Source of the DNA: Pseudazoarcus sp963975885 | GTDB lineage: Bacteria; Pseudomonadota; Gammaproteobacteria; Burkholderiales; Rhodocyclaceae | DNA length: 64,000 bases | NCBI GenBank assembly: GCA_963975885.1 | Contig: CAXBIS010000009.1 | Location: 62,001 to 126,000 of the forward strand | Reading direction: 5' to 3' | Part shown: positions 53,916 to 64,000 of the stretch, in pieces | Layout of the letters: each line of letters opens with the position of its first letter | Numbering within the stretch: the stretch's first letter is position 1 | Position numbers and translations under genes: made by a program | The notes under the pieces: generated by a model | What the model was told of the DNA's origin: nothing | Seen by the model: only the letters and a program-made list of their open reading frames with translations | The model's database searches: none

Positions 53916-54359
53916 ATGAGTCATGACCTGGATTTTCGACAGCTGGTCGCTACCGCGGGCGATGCCATCGTCGTCAGCGACGCCGATGGACTGATCACCT
54001 ACTGGAACGCTGCCGCCACGCGCATCTTCGGCTTTGCCGAAGCGGATGCGCTCGGGGCATCGCTCGACATCATCATTCCAGAGCGGCTGAGGGAGCGGCA
54101 CTGGGAGGGCTACCACAAGACCATGGCGAGCGGGCAGACGCGCTACGGTTCGGATTTGCTCCGAGTGCCTGCGCTGAACGTTCACGGCGACACCTTGTCG
54201 ATCGCATTTACGGTGTCGCTGTTGTCCGACGAAGAAGGGCGTGCGACGGCGATCGTCGCGATCATCCGCGACGAGACCGAGCGATTTCGCGAAGAGCGGG
54301 CGCTGAGGGCACGTCTGGCTGAGTGCGAACGCGCAGCTGCCGATCCGACCGGGTCGTGA
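53916..54359 (+). CDS. Single PAS-domain protein with FixL-like histidine
   Basis: 147 residues, one PAS domain plus a C-terminal coiled coil (RFREERALRARLAECERA), with no kinase, HTH or GGDEF domain. In the F-helix region IIPERLRERHWEGYHKTM, H62 is seven residues after the Pro, the position of the heme-ligating His in FixL PEPY-x3-H. Heme or oxygen sensing is therefore possible but unproven. GAAGGAG lies 6 nt before the ATG at 53916. It sits between the frc terminator and the formate dehydrogenase promoter, so it is probably a stand-alone transcript encoding a partner of a separate output protein. Confidence 0.8.
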   Translation: MSHDLDFRQLVATAGDAIVVSDADGLITYWNAAATRIFGFAEADALGASLDIIIPERLRERHWEGYHKTMASGQTRYGSDLLRVPALNVHGDTLSIAFTVSLLSDEEGRATAIVAIIRDETERFREERALRARLAECERAAADPTGS

Positions 54360-54383
54360 TCTGACGTGGCATTTTCGAACTCG

Positions 54384-54426
54384 TTGACTCGCGTCAATTT
54401 TTCGCCGCAAGCCAATGTGTCACAAT
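54384..54426 (+). promoter_or_regulatory. Formate dehydrogenase promoter with TTGAC-N4-GTCAA box
   Basis: The perfect inverted repeat TTGAC-TCGC-GTCAA is at 54384-54397, and the -10-like CACAAT (54421-54426, 4/6 match) starts 23 nt after it, exactly the geometry of the oxc promoter. The expected transcription start is near 54433, leaving a leader of about 167 nt before fdhB. Confidence 0.65.
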
Positions 54427-54599
54427 TTGATCGTTTATTGGCCCGAACATGGCGATCGACCGCCCTGTGCGGGCTTCGGGCCGATCCGGGCCCAGCGTGC
54501 ATCCGTGTGGTGCCCGTTGCGCTCGTCGGTGCCTATGCAATCGAAGACCTATTGCAAAGTGTCGAATCCTGTAATGCGTTTGCTGATTAGGAACAGAAC

Positions 54600-56300
<1,701 letters not shown>

Positions 56301-56337
56301 AGCGCCACGCTCCCGAACAGACGCTGAGGAACAGAGT

Positions 56338-59163
56338 ATGAACGCGATTACCAAGAACGAAGTGGCCCAGTCGGAAGCGCCGATGGTCACCTTCACGCTC
56401 AATGGCCGTGAAGTGAGCGGCCGAGAAGACGAGACCATTCTCGACGTCGCCAAGCGCGAGGGCATCCCCGTCCCGCACCTGTGCTACATGGACGGGCTCG
56501 AGACGGCCGGCAACTGCCGTTCCTGTGTTGTAGAGATCGAGGGTGAGCGCGTACTCGCGCCCTCGTGCTGCCGTCACCCGTCGAACAACATGAAGGTGGT
56601 GACCGACAGTGAGCGCGCCGTCAAGTCGCAGAAGCTGGTGCTCGAGCTGCTGCAGTCGGACATGCCCGAGACTGAATACACGCGCCACAACGAAGTCGAT
56701 TTCTGGTCGCAGAAGCTGGGCGTGGGCAAGCCGCGCTTTGCGCCGCGCGAACAACCGGTAATGGACTTGTCTCACCCGGCCATTGCGGTGAATCTGGATG
56801 CCTGCATTCAGTGCACGCGCTGCCTGCGCGCCTGCCGTGACGAGCAGGTCAATGACGTCATCGGTCTGGCCTTCCGTGGCAACCACGCCAAGATCGTCTT
56901 CGACATGGACGACCCGATGGGGGCGTCCACCTGCGTGGCCTGTGGCGAGTGCGTACAGGCCTGCCCGACCGGTGCGCTGATGCCGGCGCGCGACGTTGCG
57001 CTGACCGTGCCCGACAAGCAGGTCGAGTCGGTATGCCCGTTCTGCGGCGTGGGCTGCCAGCTCACGTACAACGTCAAGGACAACAAGATCATGTACGTCG
57101 AGGGTCGCGACGGCCCGGCCAACGAGAAGCGCCTGTGCGTCAAGGGTCGCTACGGCTTCGACTACGCTCACCACCCGCAGCGTCTGACCAAGCCGCTGAT
57201 CCGTCGTGAGGACGCGCCCAAGAGCGGTGACTTCCTGATGGATCCGGACAACGTCATGGATATCTTCCGCGAGGCGAGCTGGGAGGAGGCGCTGGAACTG
57301 GCCGGTGGCGGTCTGCGCAAGATCCGCGACGAGCACGGCAAGAAGTCGCTCGCCGGTTTCGGTTCGGCCAAGGGCTCGAACGAAGAGGCCTACCTGTTCC
57401 AGAAGCTGGTGCGTACCGGTTTCGGCTGCAACAACGTCGACCACTGCACGCGCCTGTGTCACGCCTCGTCGGTCGTGGCCCTGCTCGAGGGTATCGGTTC
57501 GGGTGCGGTGTCCAACCCGGTGATGGACGTGGCCAAGGCCGAGGTCGTGATCCTGATCGGCGCCAACCCGATCGTGAACCACCCGGTCGCAGCGAGCTGG
57601 ATCAAGAATGCCACCAAGGCCGGTACCAAGCTGATCGTGATGGATCCGCGCCGCACCGACATCGCGCGCTATGCGCACCGCGTGCTGCAGTTCAAGCCGG
57701 ACATGGATGTGCCGCTGCTCAACGCGATGATGAACGTCATCGTCACCGAAGGTCTGGTCGACAAGGACTTCATCGCCAGCCGCACCAGCGGTTACGAGGA
57801 GATCGAGAAGAACGTCGCCGAGTACACGCCGGAGAAGATGGCCCCGATCTGCGGCATCGACGCCGAGACCATCCGTTATGTCGCGCGTATGTATGCCACA
57901 TCCAAGGCCTCGATGATTCTGTGGGGCATGGGCATCTCGCAGCACGTGCATGGCACGGACAACGCACGCTGCTTGATCGCGCTGTCGCTGATGACCGGTC
58001 AGATCGGCAAGCCCGGATCCGGCCTGCACCCGCTGCGCGGTCAGAACAACGTGCAGGGTGCGTCAGACGCCGGTCTCATTCCGATGGTCTATCCGGACTA
58101 CCAGAGCGTGGCCGATGCCGGGATTCGCTCGAAGTTCGCGAAGGCCTGGAACGTGTCGGAAGACTCGCTGGATCCGAATCCCGGCTTGACCGTGGTCGAG
58201 ATCATGCACGCCATCGATCGTGGCGAGATTCGCGGCATGTACGTGCAGGGCGAAAACCCCGCGATGTCGGACCCGGACGCCAACCATGCGCGTCACAGCC
58301 TTGCTTCGCTTGATCTGCTGGTCGTTCAGGACATCTTCCTGACCGAAACCGCATATCTGGCCGACGTGATCCTGCCGGCCTCGGCCTTCCCCGAGAAGGA
58401 CGGTACCTTTACCAACACCGACCGACTGGTGCAGATGGGCCGTGCCGCCATCGATACCCCGGGCGAAGCGCGTCAGGACCTGTGGATCATTCAGGACATC
58501 GCCAACAAGCTCGGCTGCGGCTGGGACTACAAGCACGTCTCCGAGGTGTTCGACGAGATGCGCAAGACGATGCCGAGCATCGCCGGCATCACCTGGGATC
58601 GCCTCGAGCGTGAACATGCCGTGGTCTATCCGTGCGAGAAAGAGGGCGATCCGGGCGATCCGGTGGTCTTCGTCGACGACTTCCCGACCAAGACCGGGCG
58701 TGCGCGCTTCGTACCGGCCGACATCATCCCGGCCGCCGAGCAACCTGACGCCGAGTACCCGATGGTGCTGATCACCGGTCGTCAGCTTGAGCACTGGCAC
58801 ACGGGTTCGATGACGCGTCGCGCATCGATGCTCGATGCCCTCGAGCCGGATCCGACTGCGCAGATCCACCCGCTCGACATGGCGGAGATGGGTGTCGCGC
58901 CGGGCGATCTGGTGACGATCGAGTCGCGTCGCGGCAAGGTCTCGATGTGGGCGCGCGCCGACGAGGGCACGCCGCGGGGTGCCGTGTTCGTGGCCTTCGC
59001 CTATTACGAGGCGGCGATCAATACGCTGACCAACGCCGCGCTCGACCCCGCAGCCAAGATCCCCGAGTTCAAGTACTGCGCTGTGCGCATCACCTCGGGT
59101 GGTACGGAGCCGGTGCAGTCGAGCTACGGTGGCGGCAAGCTGCTCGACGTCGCGCTCAACTGA
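56338..59163 (+). CDS. NAD-dependent formate dehydrogenase alpha (catalytic) subunit
   Basis: 941 residues. An N-terminal [2Fe-2S] ferredoxin domain (LCYMDGLETAGNCRSCVVE) is followed by two [4Fe-4S] motifs (CIQCTRCLRAC and CVACGECVQACPTG), then a molybdopterin-binding part beginning with a third [4Fe-4S] cluster (CPFCGVGC). The metal ligand is C374, next to the catalytic H375, in TRLCHASSV, as in FdsA; Cys, not selenocysteine, so no UGA decoding is needed. Length and pairing with a fused beta subunit resemble the tungsten Fdh1 of M. extorquens, but sequence cannot decide Mo or W. It oxidises formate to CO2. GAGGAA precedes the start. Confidence 0.95.
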   Translation: MNAITKNEVAQSEAPMVTFTLNGREVSGREDETILDVAKREGIPVPHLCYMDGLETAGNCRSCVVEIEGERVLAPSCCRHPSNNMKVVTDSERAVKSQKLVLELLQSDMPETEYTRHNEVDFWSQKLGVGKPRFAPREQPVMDLSHPAIAVNLDACIQCTRCLRACRDEQVNDVIGLAFRGNHAKIVFDMDDPMGASTCVACGECVQACPTGALMPARDVALTVPDKQVESVCPFCGVGCQLTYNVKDNKIMYVEGRDGPANEKRLCVKGRYGFDYAHHPQRLTKPLIRREDAPKSGDFLMDPDNVMDIFREASWEEALELAGGGLRKIRDEHGKKSLAGFGSAKGSNEEAYLFQKLVRTGFGCNNVDHCTRLCHASSVVALLEGIGSGAVSNPVMDVAKAEVVILIGANPIVNHPVAASWIKNATKAGTKLIVMDPRRTDIARYAHRVLQFKPDMDVPLLNAMMNVIVTEGLVDKDFIASRTSGYEEIEKNVAEYTPEKMAPICGIDAETIRYVARMYATSKASMILWGMGISQHVHGTDNARCLIALSLMTGQIGKPGSGLHPLRGQNNVQGASDAGLIPMVYPDYQSVADAGIRSKFAKAWNVSEDSLDPNPGLTVVEIMHAIDRGEIRGMYVQGENPAMSDPDANHARHSLASLDLLVVQDIFLTETAYLADVILPASAFPEKDGTFTNTDRLVQMGRAAIDTPGEARQDLWIIQDIANKLGCGWDYKHVSEVFDEMRKTMPSIAGITWDRLEREHAVVYPCEKEGDPGDPVVFVDDFPTKTGRARFVPADIIPAAEQPDAEYPMVLITGRQLEHWHTGSMTRRASMLDALEPDPTAQIHPLDMAEMGVAPGDLVTIESRRGKVSMWARADEGTPRGAVFVAFAYYEAAINTLTNAALDPAAKIPEFKYCAVRITSGGTEPVQSSYGGGKLLDVALN

Positions 59164-59214
59164 GTGCGTCCTTTGCTGATCGACGGCCCGGGGTGACCCG
59201 GCCCGTCGAGCAAG

Positions 59215-59244
59215 AAAAAGCCCGGACCATGGTCCGGGCTTTTT
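59215..59244. terminator. Bidirectional terminator between fdhA and the quinone oxidoreductase gene
   Basis: A 30-bp perfect palindrome (AAAAAGCCCGGACCA and its complement) with five A on one side and five T on the other serves the convergent genes ending at 59163 and 59261. Confidence 0.92.
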
Positions 59245-59260
59245 GTCGTTGGAGCGGGTG

Positions 59261-60247
59261 TCAGGCGTCTGCGACCGTGAGCACGATCTTGCCGATGTGC
59301 TGGCTCGATTCCATCAACTCGTGGGCCTTGGCGGCTTGCTCGAGCGGGAAGGTCTTGTAGACCACCGGCTTGATCTTGCCCGCGTCCATCAAGGGCCAGA
59401 CGTGTTCCCTGAGCTTTGCGGCGATGGCCGCCTTGAACTCGTCCGAGCGCGGACGCAGCGTCGAGCCGGTGACGGTCAGGCGCCGGATCAGGATCGGGCC
59501 CAGCGGCACTTCGGCCTTGCCACCACCGAGCAACGCGATGAACACCAGCCTGCCGTCGTTGGCCAGACACTTGATCTCGCGCGGGACGTAGTCACCGCCC
59601 ACCATGTCGAGAATGACGTCTACGCCCTTGCCTCCGGTGGCCTGCTTGACCACGTCGACGAAGTCTTCGGTCTTGTAGTTGATGCCGATCTCGGCGCCCA
59701 GCGCGACGCAGGCCTTGACCTTCTCTTCGCTGCCGGCCGTGGCGAACACGCGGTGACCGAGCGCGTGAGCGATCTGGATTGCCGTGACGCCGATACCCGA
59801 CGTGCCGCCCTGAACGAGCAGGCTCTCGCCTGGAGAGAGCGTGCCGCGATCGAATACATTGCTCCACACCGTGAAGCAGGTCTCCGGCAAGGATGCGGCT
59901 TCGACCGGTGAATATCCCTGAGGGATCGGCAGGCACTGGCCCGCATGGGCCAGGCAGTACTCGGCGTAGCCGCCGCCGTGTACCAGCGCGCACACCATGT
60001 CGCCCTTCTTCAGTCCGGTGCCGGCCAGCTCGCCGTCGACGATCTCGCCCGCAACCTCGAGGCCCGGCAGGTCGGAGGCGCCCGGCGGCACCGGGTAGCT
60101 GCCGGTGCGTTGCAGTACGTCGGGGCGGTTGACGCCGGCCGCATGGACGCGGATCAGAACTTCGCCCGCGCGAGGTTGCGGCACGGGTCGCTCGCAAAGC
60201 TGCAATACCTCGGGAGCACCGGGCTGGGTAATTTCGATGGCGCGCAT
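59261..60247 (-). CDS. NAD(P)H:quinone oxidoreductase, PIG3/QOR-type MDR
   Basis: 328 residues. MRAIEITQPGAPEVLQL, HAAGVNRPDVLQRTG, GLEVAGEI and VQGGTSGIGVTAIQIA define the PIG3/TP53I3-like branch of quinone oxidoreductases, without zinc ligands. It reduces quinones with NADPH. The start ATG at 60247 has AGGAGGA about 9 nt upstream; the frame extends upstream without protein character. A TATAAT on the minus strand at 60327-60332 may be its -10. It converges with fdhA at a shared terminator. Confidence 0.92.
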   Translation of the reverse strand: MRAIEITQPGAPEVLQLCERPVPQPRAGEVLIRVHAAGVNRPDVLQRTGSYPVPPGASDLPGLEVAGEIVDGELAGTGLKKGDMVCALVHGGGYAEYCLAHAGQCLPIPQGYSPVEAASLPETCFTVWSNVFDRGTLSPGESLLVQGGTSGIGVTAIQIAHALGHRVFATAGSEEKVKACVALGAEIGINYKTEDFVDVVKQATGGKGVDVILDMVGGDYVPREIKCLANDGRLVFIALLGGGKAEVPLGPILIRRLTVTGSTLRPRSDEFKAAIAAKLREHVWPLMDAGKIKPVVYKTFPLEQAAKAHELMESSQHIGKIVLTVADA

Positions 60248-60543
60248 GAAGTGTCGTCCTCCTGCTGTGGGTTCGGTGTCGCCTCTCTGGCGACACGGGA
60301 AGCGCTTTTGTAGCGCCGAATATGCGATTATACCGCCCCGGCCCGCCCGGCCTCGCGTTGCCCGGACGGCTGAAGTTGACGTGCTGGTTGCGCCCAAAAC
60401 TATGTTGAACCTTTGCAGTTGCGCGATTTTTCAAGCGAATCAGCCTGCTGTGGTGCAGTCGCGGCATGCCTTCGACATGCGCGGTGTCCGTGATAGGTAT
60501 AATCCGGACTTGTCAGATTCGCCCTGCTACGAACCACGTTTTA
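60248..60543. other. Non-coding region between the quinone oxidoreductase and frc copy 2
   Basis: No gene is seen. It holds a minus-strand TATAAT (60327-60332), a possible -10 for the oxidoreductase gene, and a plus-strand TATAAT (60498-60503) without a good -35 at the right distance. The region around 60395-60450 is AT-richer than its surroundings. Confidence 0.4.
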
Positions 60544-60586
60544 TTGACCGACGTCATTGATGGTGTTCTGACGCCGTCGCTACCAT
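60544..60586 (+). promoter_or_regulatory. frc copy 2 promoter with near-perfect Crp/Fnr-type box
   Basis: TTGAC-CGAC-GTCAT (60544-60557) matches the TTGAC-N4-GTCAA repeat except for the last base. TACCAT (60581-60586, 4/6 match to -10) starts 23 nt after it, the same spacing as at oxc and the formate dehydrogenase genes. The expected start at about 60593 gives a leader of some 87 nt. Confidence 0.6.
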
Positions 60587-60679
60587 GCGAGCCTTTGCGT
60601 CCGCATGGCGGGCGAGGGGCGCGCGACCAGCGGCTCCGACAGGATTTCTGGCACAAGCTACGGGTAAGAGGAGAGTTCC

Positions 60680-61927
60680 ATGAGTAAAGCGCTGGAAGGC
60701 GTTCGCGTCCTAGATTTCACCCATGTTCAGTCCGGCCCGAGTTGCACGCAGCTGCTGGCGTGGTTCGGTGCGGACGTGATCAAGGTCGAGCGTCCCGGAG
60801 TGGGCGACGCGACCCGCGCGCAGTTGCGCGACATTCCGGGCGTGGACAGCCTCTATTTCACGATGCTCAACCACAACAAGCGCTCGGTCACGCTCGACAC
60901 CAAGAACCAGAAGGGCAAGGAAGTCCTCGAGCGTCTGATCAAGCAGTGCGACGTGATGGTCGAGAATTTCGCCCCTGGTGCGCTCGATCGCATGGGTTTC
61001 ACCTGGGAGCGAATCCAGGAACTCAACCCCAAGATGGTTCTCGCTTCGGTCAAGGGCTTCGGCCCCGGCCCGTACGAAGACTGCAAGGTCTATGAGAACG
61101 TCGCCCAGTGCACCGGTGGCTCGGCCTCGACCACCGGCTTCGAGGATGGGCCCCCGATGGTCACCGGCTCGCAGATCGGCGACAGCGGCACCGGCCTGCA
61201 CCTCGCGCTGGGGGTGGTCACCGCGCTGTATCAGGCCAAGGTGACCGGCCAGGGTCAGAAGGTGCTCGCACCGATGCAGGACGCGGTACTCAATCTCTGC
61301 CGCGTCAAGCTGCGCGACCAGCAGCGCCTTGAGCGCACCGGCACCATGAAGGAGTATCCGCAGTACTCGAACGGAAAGTTCGGCGATACCGTGCCGCGTG
61401 CGGGCAACGCTTCGGGTGGTGGTCAACCGGGCTGGATTCTCAAGTGCAAGGGCTGGGAAACCGACAACAACGCCTACATCTACTTCATCACCCAGGCCGC
61501 GGTGTGGGCGCCGATCTGCAAGATCATCGGCAAGGACGAGTGGATCGACGACCCGGAGTACGCGACGCCCGAGGCGCGCCTGCCCAAGCTCGAGTCGATC
61601 TTCGCGACCATCGAGGAGTGGACCAAGACCAAGACCAAGTTCGAGGCCATGGACATCCTCAACAAGTTCGACATCCCCTGTGGCCCGATTCTGTCGATGA
61701 AGGAAATCGCCTATGAGCCGTCGCTGCGTGCCACCGGCACCATCGTCGAAGTCGATCATCCGGAGCGCGGCAAATATCTGACGGTCGGCAACCCGATCAA
61801 GCTCTCGGGCAGTCCCACCGAAGTGACCCGCTCGCCGCTGCTTGGGGAGCACACGGACGAGGTGCTTGCCCAGCTTGGCTACAGCGCGGACGAGATTCAG
61901 GCGATGCGCGCCGAGAAGGCGGTCTGA
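60680..61927 (+). CDS. frc: Formyl-CoA:oxalate CoA-transferase, copy 2
   Basis: 415 residues, a paralogue of the copy at 52.5 kb; 45 of the first 60 residues are identical by my count. The catalytic Asp is D168 in IGDSGTGLH, one position earlier because of a one-residue loop deletion (GFGPGPYED against GFSDGHHYED), and the Gly loop GNASGGGQPGW is present. Residue 48 is again Gln. GAGGAG lies about 8 nt before the ATG. It has a different promoter from copy 1, so the two are probably expressed under different conditions. Confidence 0.94.
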   Translation: MSKALEGVRVLDFTHVQSGPSCTQLLAWFGADVIKVERPGVGDATRAQLRDIPGVDSLYFTMLNHNKRSVTLDTKNQKGKEVLERLIKQCDVMVENFAPGALDRMGFTWERIQELNPKMVLASVKGFGPGPYEDCKVYENVAQCTGGSASTTGFEDGPPMVTGSQIGDSGTGLHLALGVVTALYQAKVTGQGQKVLAPMQDAVLNLCRVKLRDQQRLERTGTMKEYPQYSNGKFGDTVPRAGNASGGGQPGWILKCKGWETDNNAYIYFITQAAVWAPICKIIGKDEWIDDPEYATPEARLPKLESIFATIEEWTKTKTKFEAMDILNKFDIPCGPILSMKEIAYEPSLRATGTIVEVDHPERGKYLTVGNPIKLSGSPTEVTRSPLLGEHTDEVLAQLGYSADEIQAMRAEKAV

Positions 61928-61954
61928 GGACCTCCTTGCAGCTTGTTCCGAATC

Positions 61955-61991
61955 CCGGCCCGGCGCGCCCGCAAGCGGTACGCCGGGCCGG
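61955..61991 (+). terminator. Possible terminator or stable hairpin after frc copy 2
   Basis: CCGGCCCGGCG and CGCCGGGCCGG form a perfect 11-bp GC stem around a 15-nt loop, 28 bp after the frc stop. No T-run follows, so it may stabilise the mRNA end instead of terminating. Confidence 0.4.
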
Positions 61992-62096
61992 CCTTCGTCC
62001 GGGGCCGCCGGCTGGCTCGGAGCGCATGTCATAATCACCATCTGGCGACGCCTGCACAGGCGCGCAAGATTCACTGAATTTGCAACCGGACCGACC

Positions 62097-62408
62097 ATGG
62101 ATCATCACGAATTCGTCGAAGCTTACAAGAACGACACGCTCAACGCCTTCGTGTCGCAGAAGGTCGCCGCGGACTATCTCTCCCGCCGGCTGTGGCTCCC
62201 GCTGATCAGACTCCCAATGGTCGGTGGTGCCGTCGCGCTGGCCCTGATCGGCTGGCTGATCACCGGCATCATCCTCTTCGTGCTGGCCTTTGCCATCCCT
62301 CACCTGATCAAGAAGAATTCCGTTGCGATCGTGATGTATCAGGCGCTGCACGACGCGGAGACTTATCACGACCTGCGCGAATCGGGCGTGCTCGAAGTAT
62401 ACGAATGA
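62097..62408 (+). CDS. Small hypothetical membrane protein
   Basis: 103 residues. Residues about 35-70 are one or two hydrophobic segments (MVGGAVALALIGWLITGI then FVLAFAIPHLI); the flanking parts are charged and soluble, and the C-terminal HDAETYHDLRESGVLEVYE is acidic. I do not recognise a family. It has no obvious Shine-Dalgarno, and it precedes the large P-loop gene by 37 bp, so they may be linked. Confidence 0.65.
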   Translation: MDHHEFVEAYKNDTLNAFVSQKVAADYLSRRLWLPLIRLPMVGGAVALALIGWLITGIILFVLAFAIPHLIKKNSVAIVMYQALHDAETYHDLRESGVLEVYE

Positions 62409-62445
62409 GCGTCCCGGGTCCTCTACGCAGCCTCGGGATTGGTCC

Positions 62446-64000
62446 GTGAGTGGCGAGAAGCGTGGTTTCGCGACCTGCCCTCCGGCAGGAGAGGGTTCCG
62501 GCCCGTGGAACCCCGGACTCGGTCCGGAGTTGCCGCGTCACCTGCTGCCGCTGTCGACCATCTTCCGCCCCGAAAACGTCTTCAACAGCGTCGAGCATGC
62601 TCACGAGGCGCGTGACTTTACCGGGCTTGAACTGCAGGAACTGGTGGTGTTTCGCCCGCAGCGCCTCGTGCTGCATGAATTGCTGATCCGCATCACGTCC
62701 GATCTGTCGGTGCCCGCCGGGAGTCTGTACGAAGAACTCGGCATCAACTTCCGCAAGATGGCCGACTGCATCGATCAGGGCTGGATCGCTCCGCGCATGG
62801 ACGACATCGTCGGCGAGTACGAGCGGATGCGCACGGAACTCGAGAACTTCATCGACGAAGAGCTGGGCGCCACGATCTTCCGGCCTGCACCCGCAGAGCC
62901 GGAGCGTGGTGGTCTGTGGGCAGGCGTGTCCCGTCTGTTCGGCCGCGGCGAGCCGGCGGAGGCCCAAGACGATGCCGGTCCTGAACACGAGGAGCGGGTG
63001 CGGCGCGAATGGGGGCGCAAGGCCTGTTGCGAAGACGACCCGATGCGGCGTGCGGCGTATCGGGCCCTGTCGCGCGCAGTCTCGGCGATGCATATCAAGC
63101 ACGGACGCATGTGGGCTGATCGCGATGTGCTTGCCCGTCTGGCGGTCGGCATGGCCGCCAATGACTATTGCAGCGAGGCGATCGGCCGGCTGATCGAGCC
63201 GTGGATCGAGGAGGCCGCGACGCAGCTCGGATACGTGCGCCTGCCCGCACAGGCGCGCCCGATCGTGCTCAATACCAAGGGCGCGTCGGCATCGGGCAAG
63301 AGCACGTTGCGCCCGATGCAGGAACGCCTCGTCGAGCGTATTGGTGAGCGTTGGGTGGATTTCGCGCTGATCAGCCCCGACATCTGGCGCAAGTACCTGC
63401 TCGACTACGCCTCGCTGGGCCAGGCCTCTATGTACGCCGGTGCGCTCACCGGGATCGAACTCGAGATCATCGATCACAAGCTGGACCGCTACATGGCGCG
63501 CAAGGCCGAGGGGGGTGAGATGTCGCATCTGCTCATCGACCGCTTCCGTTTCGACAGCTTCGCGCTCGATTCCGATCAGGCCGGCAGCAACCTGCTCACG
63601 CGCTTCGGCCACCTGATCTACATCTTCTTCATGATCACGCCGCCGCACGAGACGGTCGAACGCGCCTGGCTGCGCGGTCTGCAGTTCGGGCGCTTCAAGT
63701 CGGTGGAGGATCTCCTTGCGCACAACATCGAGGCCTATTCGGGCATGCCCGAGATCTTCTTTACATGGGCCCTTCGCACAAACAAGTCGGTGCACTACGA
63801 GTTTCTCGACAACAGCGTTCCCAAGGGCGAGACCCCGCAGACCGTGGCCTTCGGTTGGAACGGCGACATGAATGTGCTCGACGTGAAGGGCTTGGTGGAC
63901 GTCGAGCGTTATCGCAAGATCAACGTGCACGCCGGCTGCCCGGAGGCGGTCTATCCGCCGCCCGAACAGATGGCGGTCGAACAGAACACGCTGTTCCTGT
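62446..64000 (+). CDS. Large P-loop NTPase/kinase-like protein, 3' end outside window
   Basis: 518 codons are visible before the window ends. I could not assign a family. A Walker A motif GASASGKST (in LNTKGASASGKSTLRP) lies near residue 280, followed by ALISPDIWRKYLLDY and later HLIYIFFMITPPHETVERAW, the layout of zeta-toxin-like or other small-molecule kinases. The N-terminal 270 residues are helical and acidic, without recognisable motifs. The GTG at 62446 is the earliest plausible start but has a weak ribosome-binding site; the true start could be further downstream. Confidence 0.6.
   Translation, partial: MSGEKRGFATCPPAGEGSGPWNPGLGPELPRHLLPLSTIFRPENVFNSVEHAHEARDFTGLELQELVVFRPQRLVLHELLIRITSDLSVPAGSLYEELGINFRKMADCIDQGWIAPRMDDIVGEYERMRTELENFIDEELGATIFRPAPAEPERGGLWAGVSRLFGRGEPAEAQDDAGPEHEERVRREWGRKACCEDDPMRRAAYRALSRAVSAMHIKHGRMWADRDVLARLAVGMAANDYCSEAIGRLIEPWIEEAATQLGYVRLPAQARPIVLNTKGASASGKSTLRPMQERLVERIGERWVDFALISPDIWRKYLLDYASLGQASMYAGALTGIELEIIDHKLDRYMARKAEGGEMSHLLIDRFRFDSFALDSDQAGSNLLTRFGHLIYIFFMITPPHETVERAWLRGLQFGRFKSVEDLLAHNIEAYSGMPEIFFTWALRTNKSVHYEFLDNSVPKGETPQTVAFGWNGDMNVLDVKGLVDVERYRKINVHAGCPEAVYPPPEQMAVEQNTLFL

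Noticed and set aside
60498..60503. Perfect TATAAT upstream of frc copy 2 as its main promoter
   Set aside because: No acceptable -35 at 16-18 bp; the boxed site at 60544-60586 is closer to the gene and matches the geometry of two other promoters. Kept only as a note.

Overview
This is a GC-rich, gene-dense chromosomal window (64 kb, about 57 protein genes, no tRNA, rRNA, IS element, phage gene or CRISPR array seen). The gene set (Frc/Oxc oxalate pathway, a Fdh1-like formate dehydrogenase, FCD-type GntR regulators, TRAP transporter, many LysR regulators and cyclic-di-GMP proteins, ArfB, YchJ) suggests an environmental betaproteobacterium, perhaps Rhodocyclales or Burkholderiales. That assignment is inference from gene content only.

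Layout. 1-4.3 kb: the end of a YcaC-like isochorismatase hydrolase, an ABM-domain membrane protein, a pirin, an MRJP/yellow-type secreted protein and an MDR oxidoreductase. 4.4-9.6 kb: a GGDEF/EAL protein with a degenerate GGDEF, YchJ, AsmA and ArfB. 9.6-13.6 kb: a ureide module (GntR; allantoinase puuE, allantoicase alc, ureidoglycolate lyase allA; second GntR) that turns allantoin into glyoxylate. 13.7-21.4 kb: a less familiar module of amidase, amidohydrolase/deaminase and a second PuuE-like deacetylase in one translationally coupled operon, divergent from a TRAP transporter (dctPQM) and an Asp/Glu/hydantoin-racemase-family protein. Together these look like uptake and opening of an unidentified nitrogenous ring compound. 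21.4-31.3 kb: alpha/beta hydrolase, three LysR regulators, aldehyde dehydrogenase, LysE exporter, enoyl-CoA hydratase, YbfB-type MFS transporter, carboxymuconolactone-decarboxylase-family protein and a PmtA-like methyltransferase. 31.4-35.3 kb: a three-gene envelope operon with 4-bp overlaps (UPF0104 flippase-like protein, a fusion of a metal-ligand-less phosphoesterase with a GT4 glycosyltransferase, a DUF2799 lipoprotein). 35.4-46.5 kb: two diguanylate cyclases, an OYE-family reductase, a TerB/DUF697 protein, a YbbA/YbbP-type ABC exporter, a nucleoside deaminase and a small outer-membrane barrel.

46.9-61.9 kb is a C2/C1 module: tartronate semialdehyde reductase (glxR), pyruvate kinase, a Crp/Fnr-family regulator, oxalyl-CoA decarboxylase (oxc), two formyl-CoA:oxalate CoA-transferases (frc), a lone PAS protein, a two-subunit NAD-linked formate dehydrogenase and a quinone oxidoreductase. 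Oxalate is activated by Frc, decarboxylated by Oxc, and the formate is oxidised to CO2 with NADH production. Glyoxylate from the ureide branch could enter central metabolism through GlxR and pyruvate kinase, but the intervening glyoxylate carboligase and glycerate kinase are not in the window.

The strongest new observation is regulatory. An inverted repeat TTGAC-N4-GTCAA (one copy with a single mismatch) lies upstream of oxc, of the formate dehydrogenase genes and of the second frc. In all three a -10-like hexamer starts exactly 23 nt after the repeat. The Crp/Fnr-family protein encoded next to oxc carries the FNR-type E-x-x-S-R recognition helix, so it is the obvious candidate to bind all three and coordinate oxalate and formate metabolism. 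The second striking feature is the pseudo-phosphoesterase/glycosyltransferase fusion. The window ends inside a large P-loop protein I could not assign.
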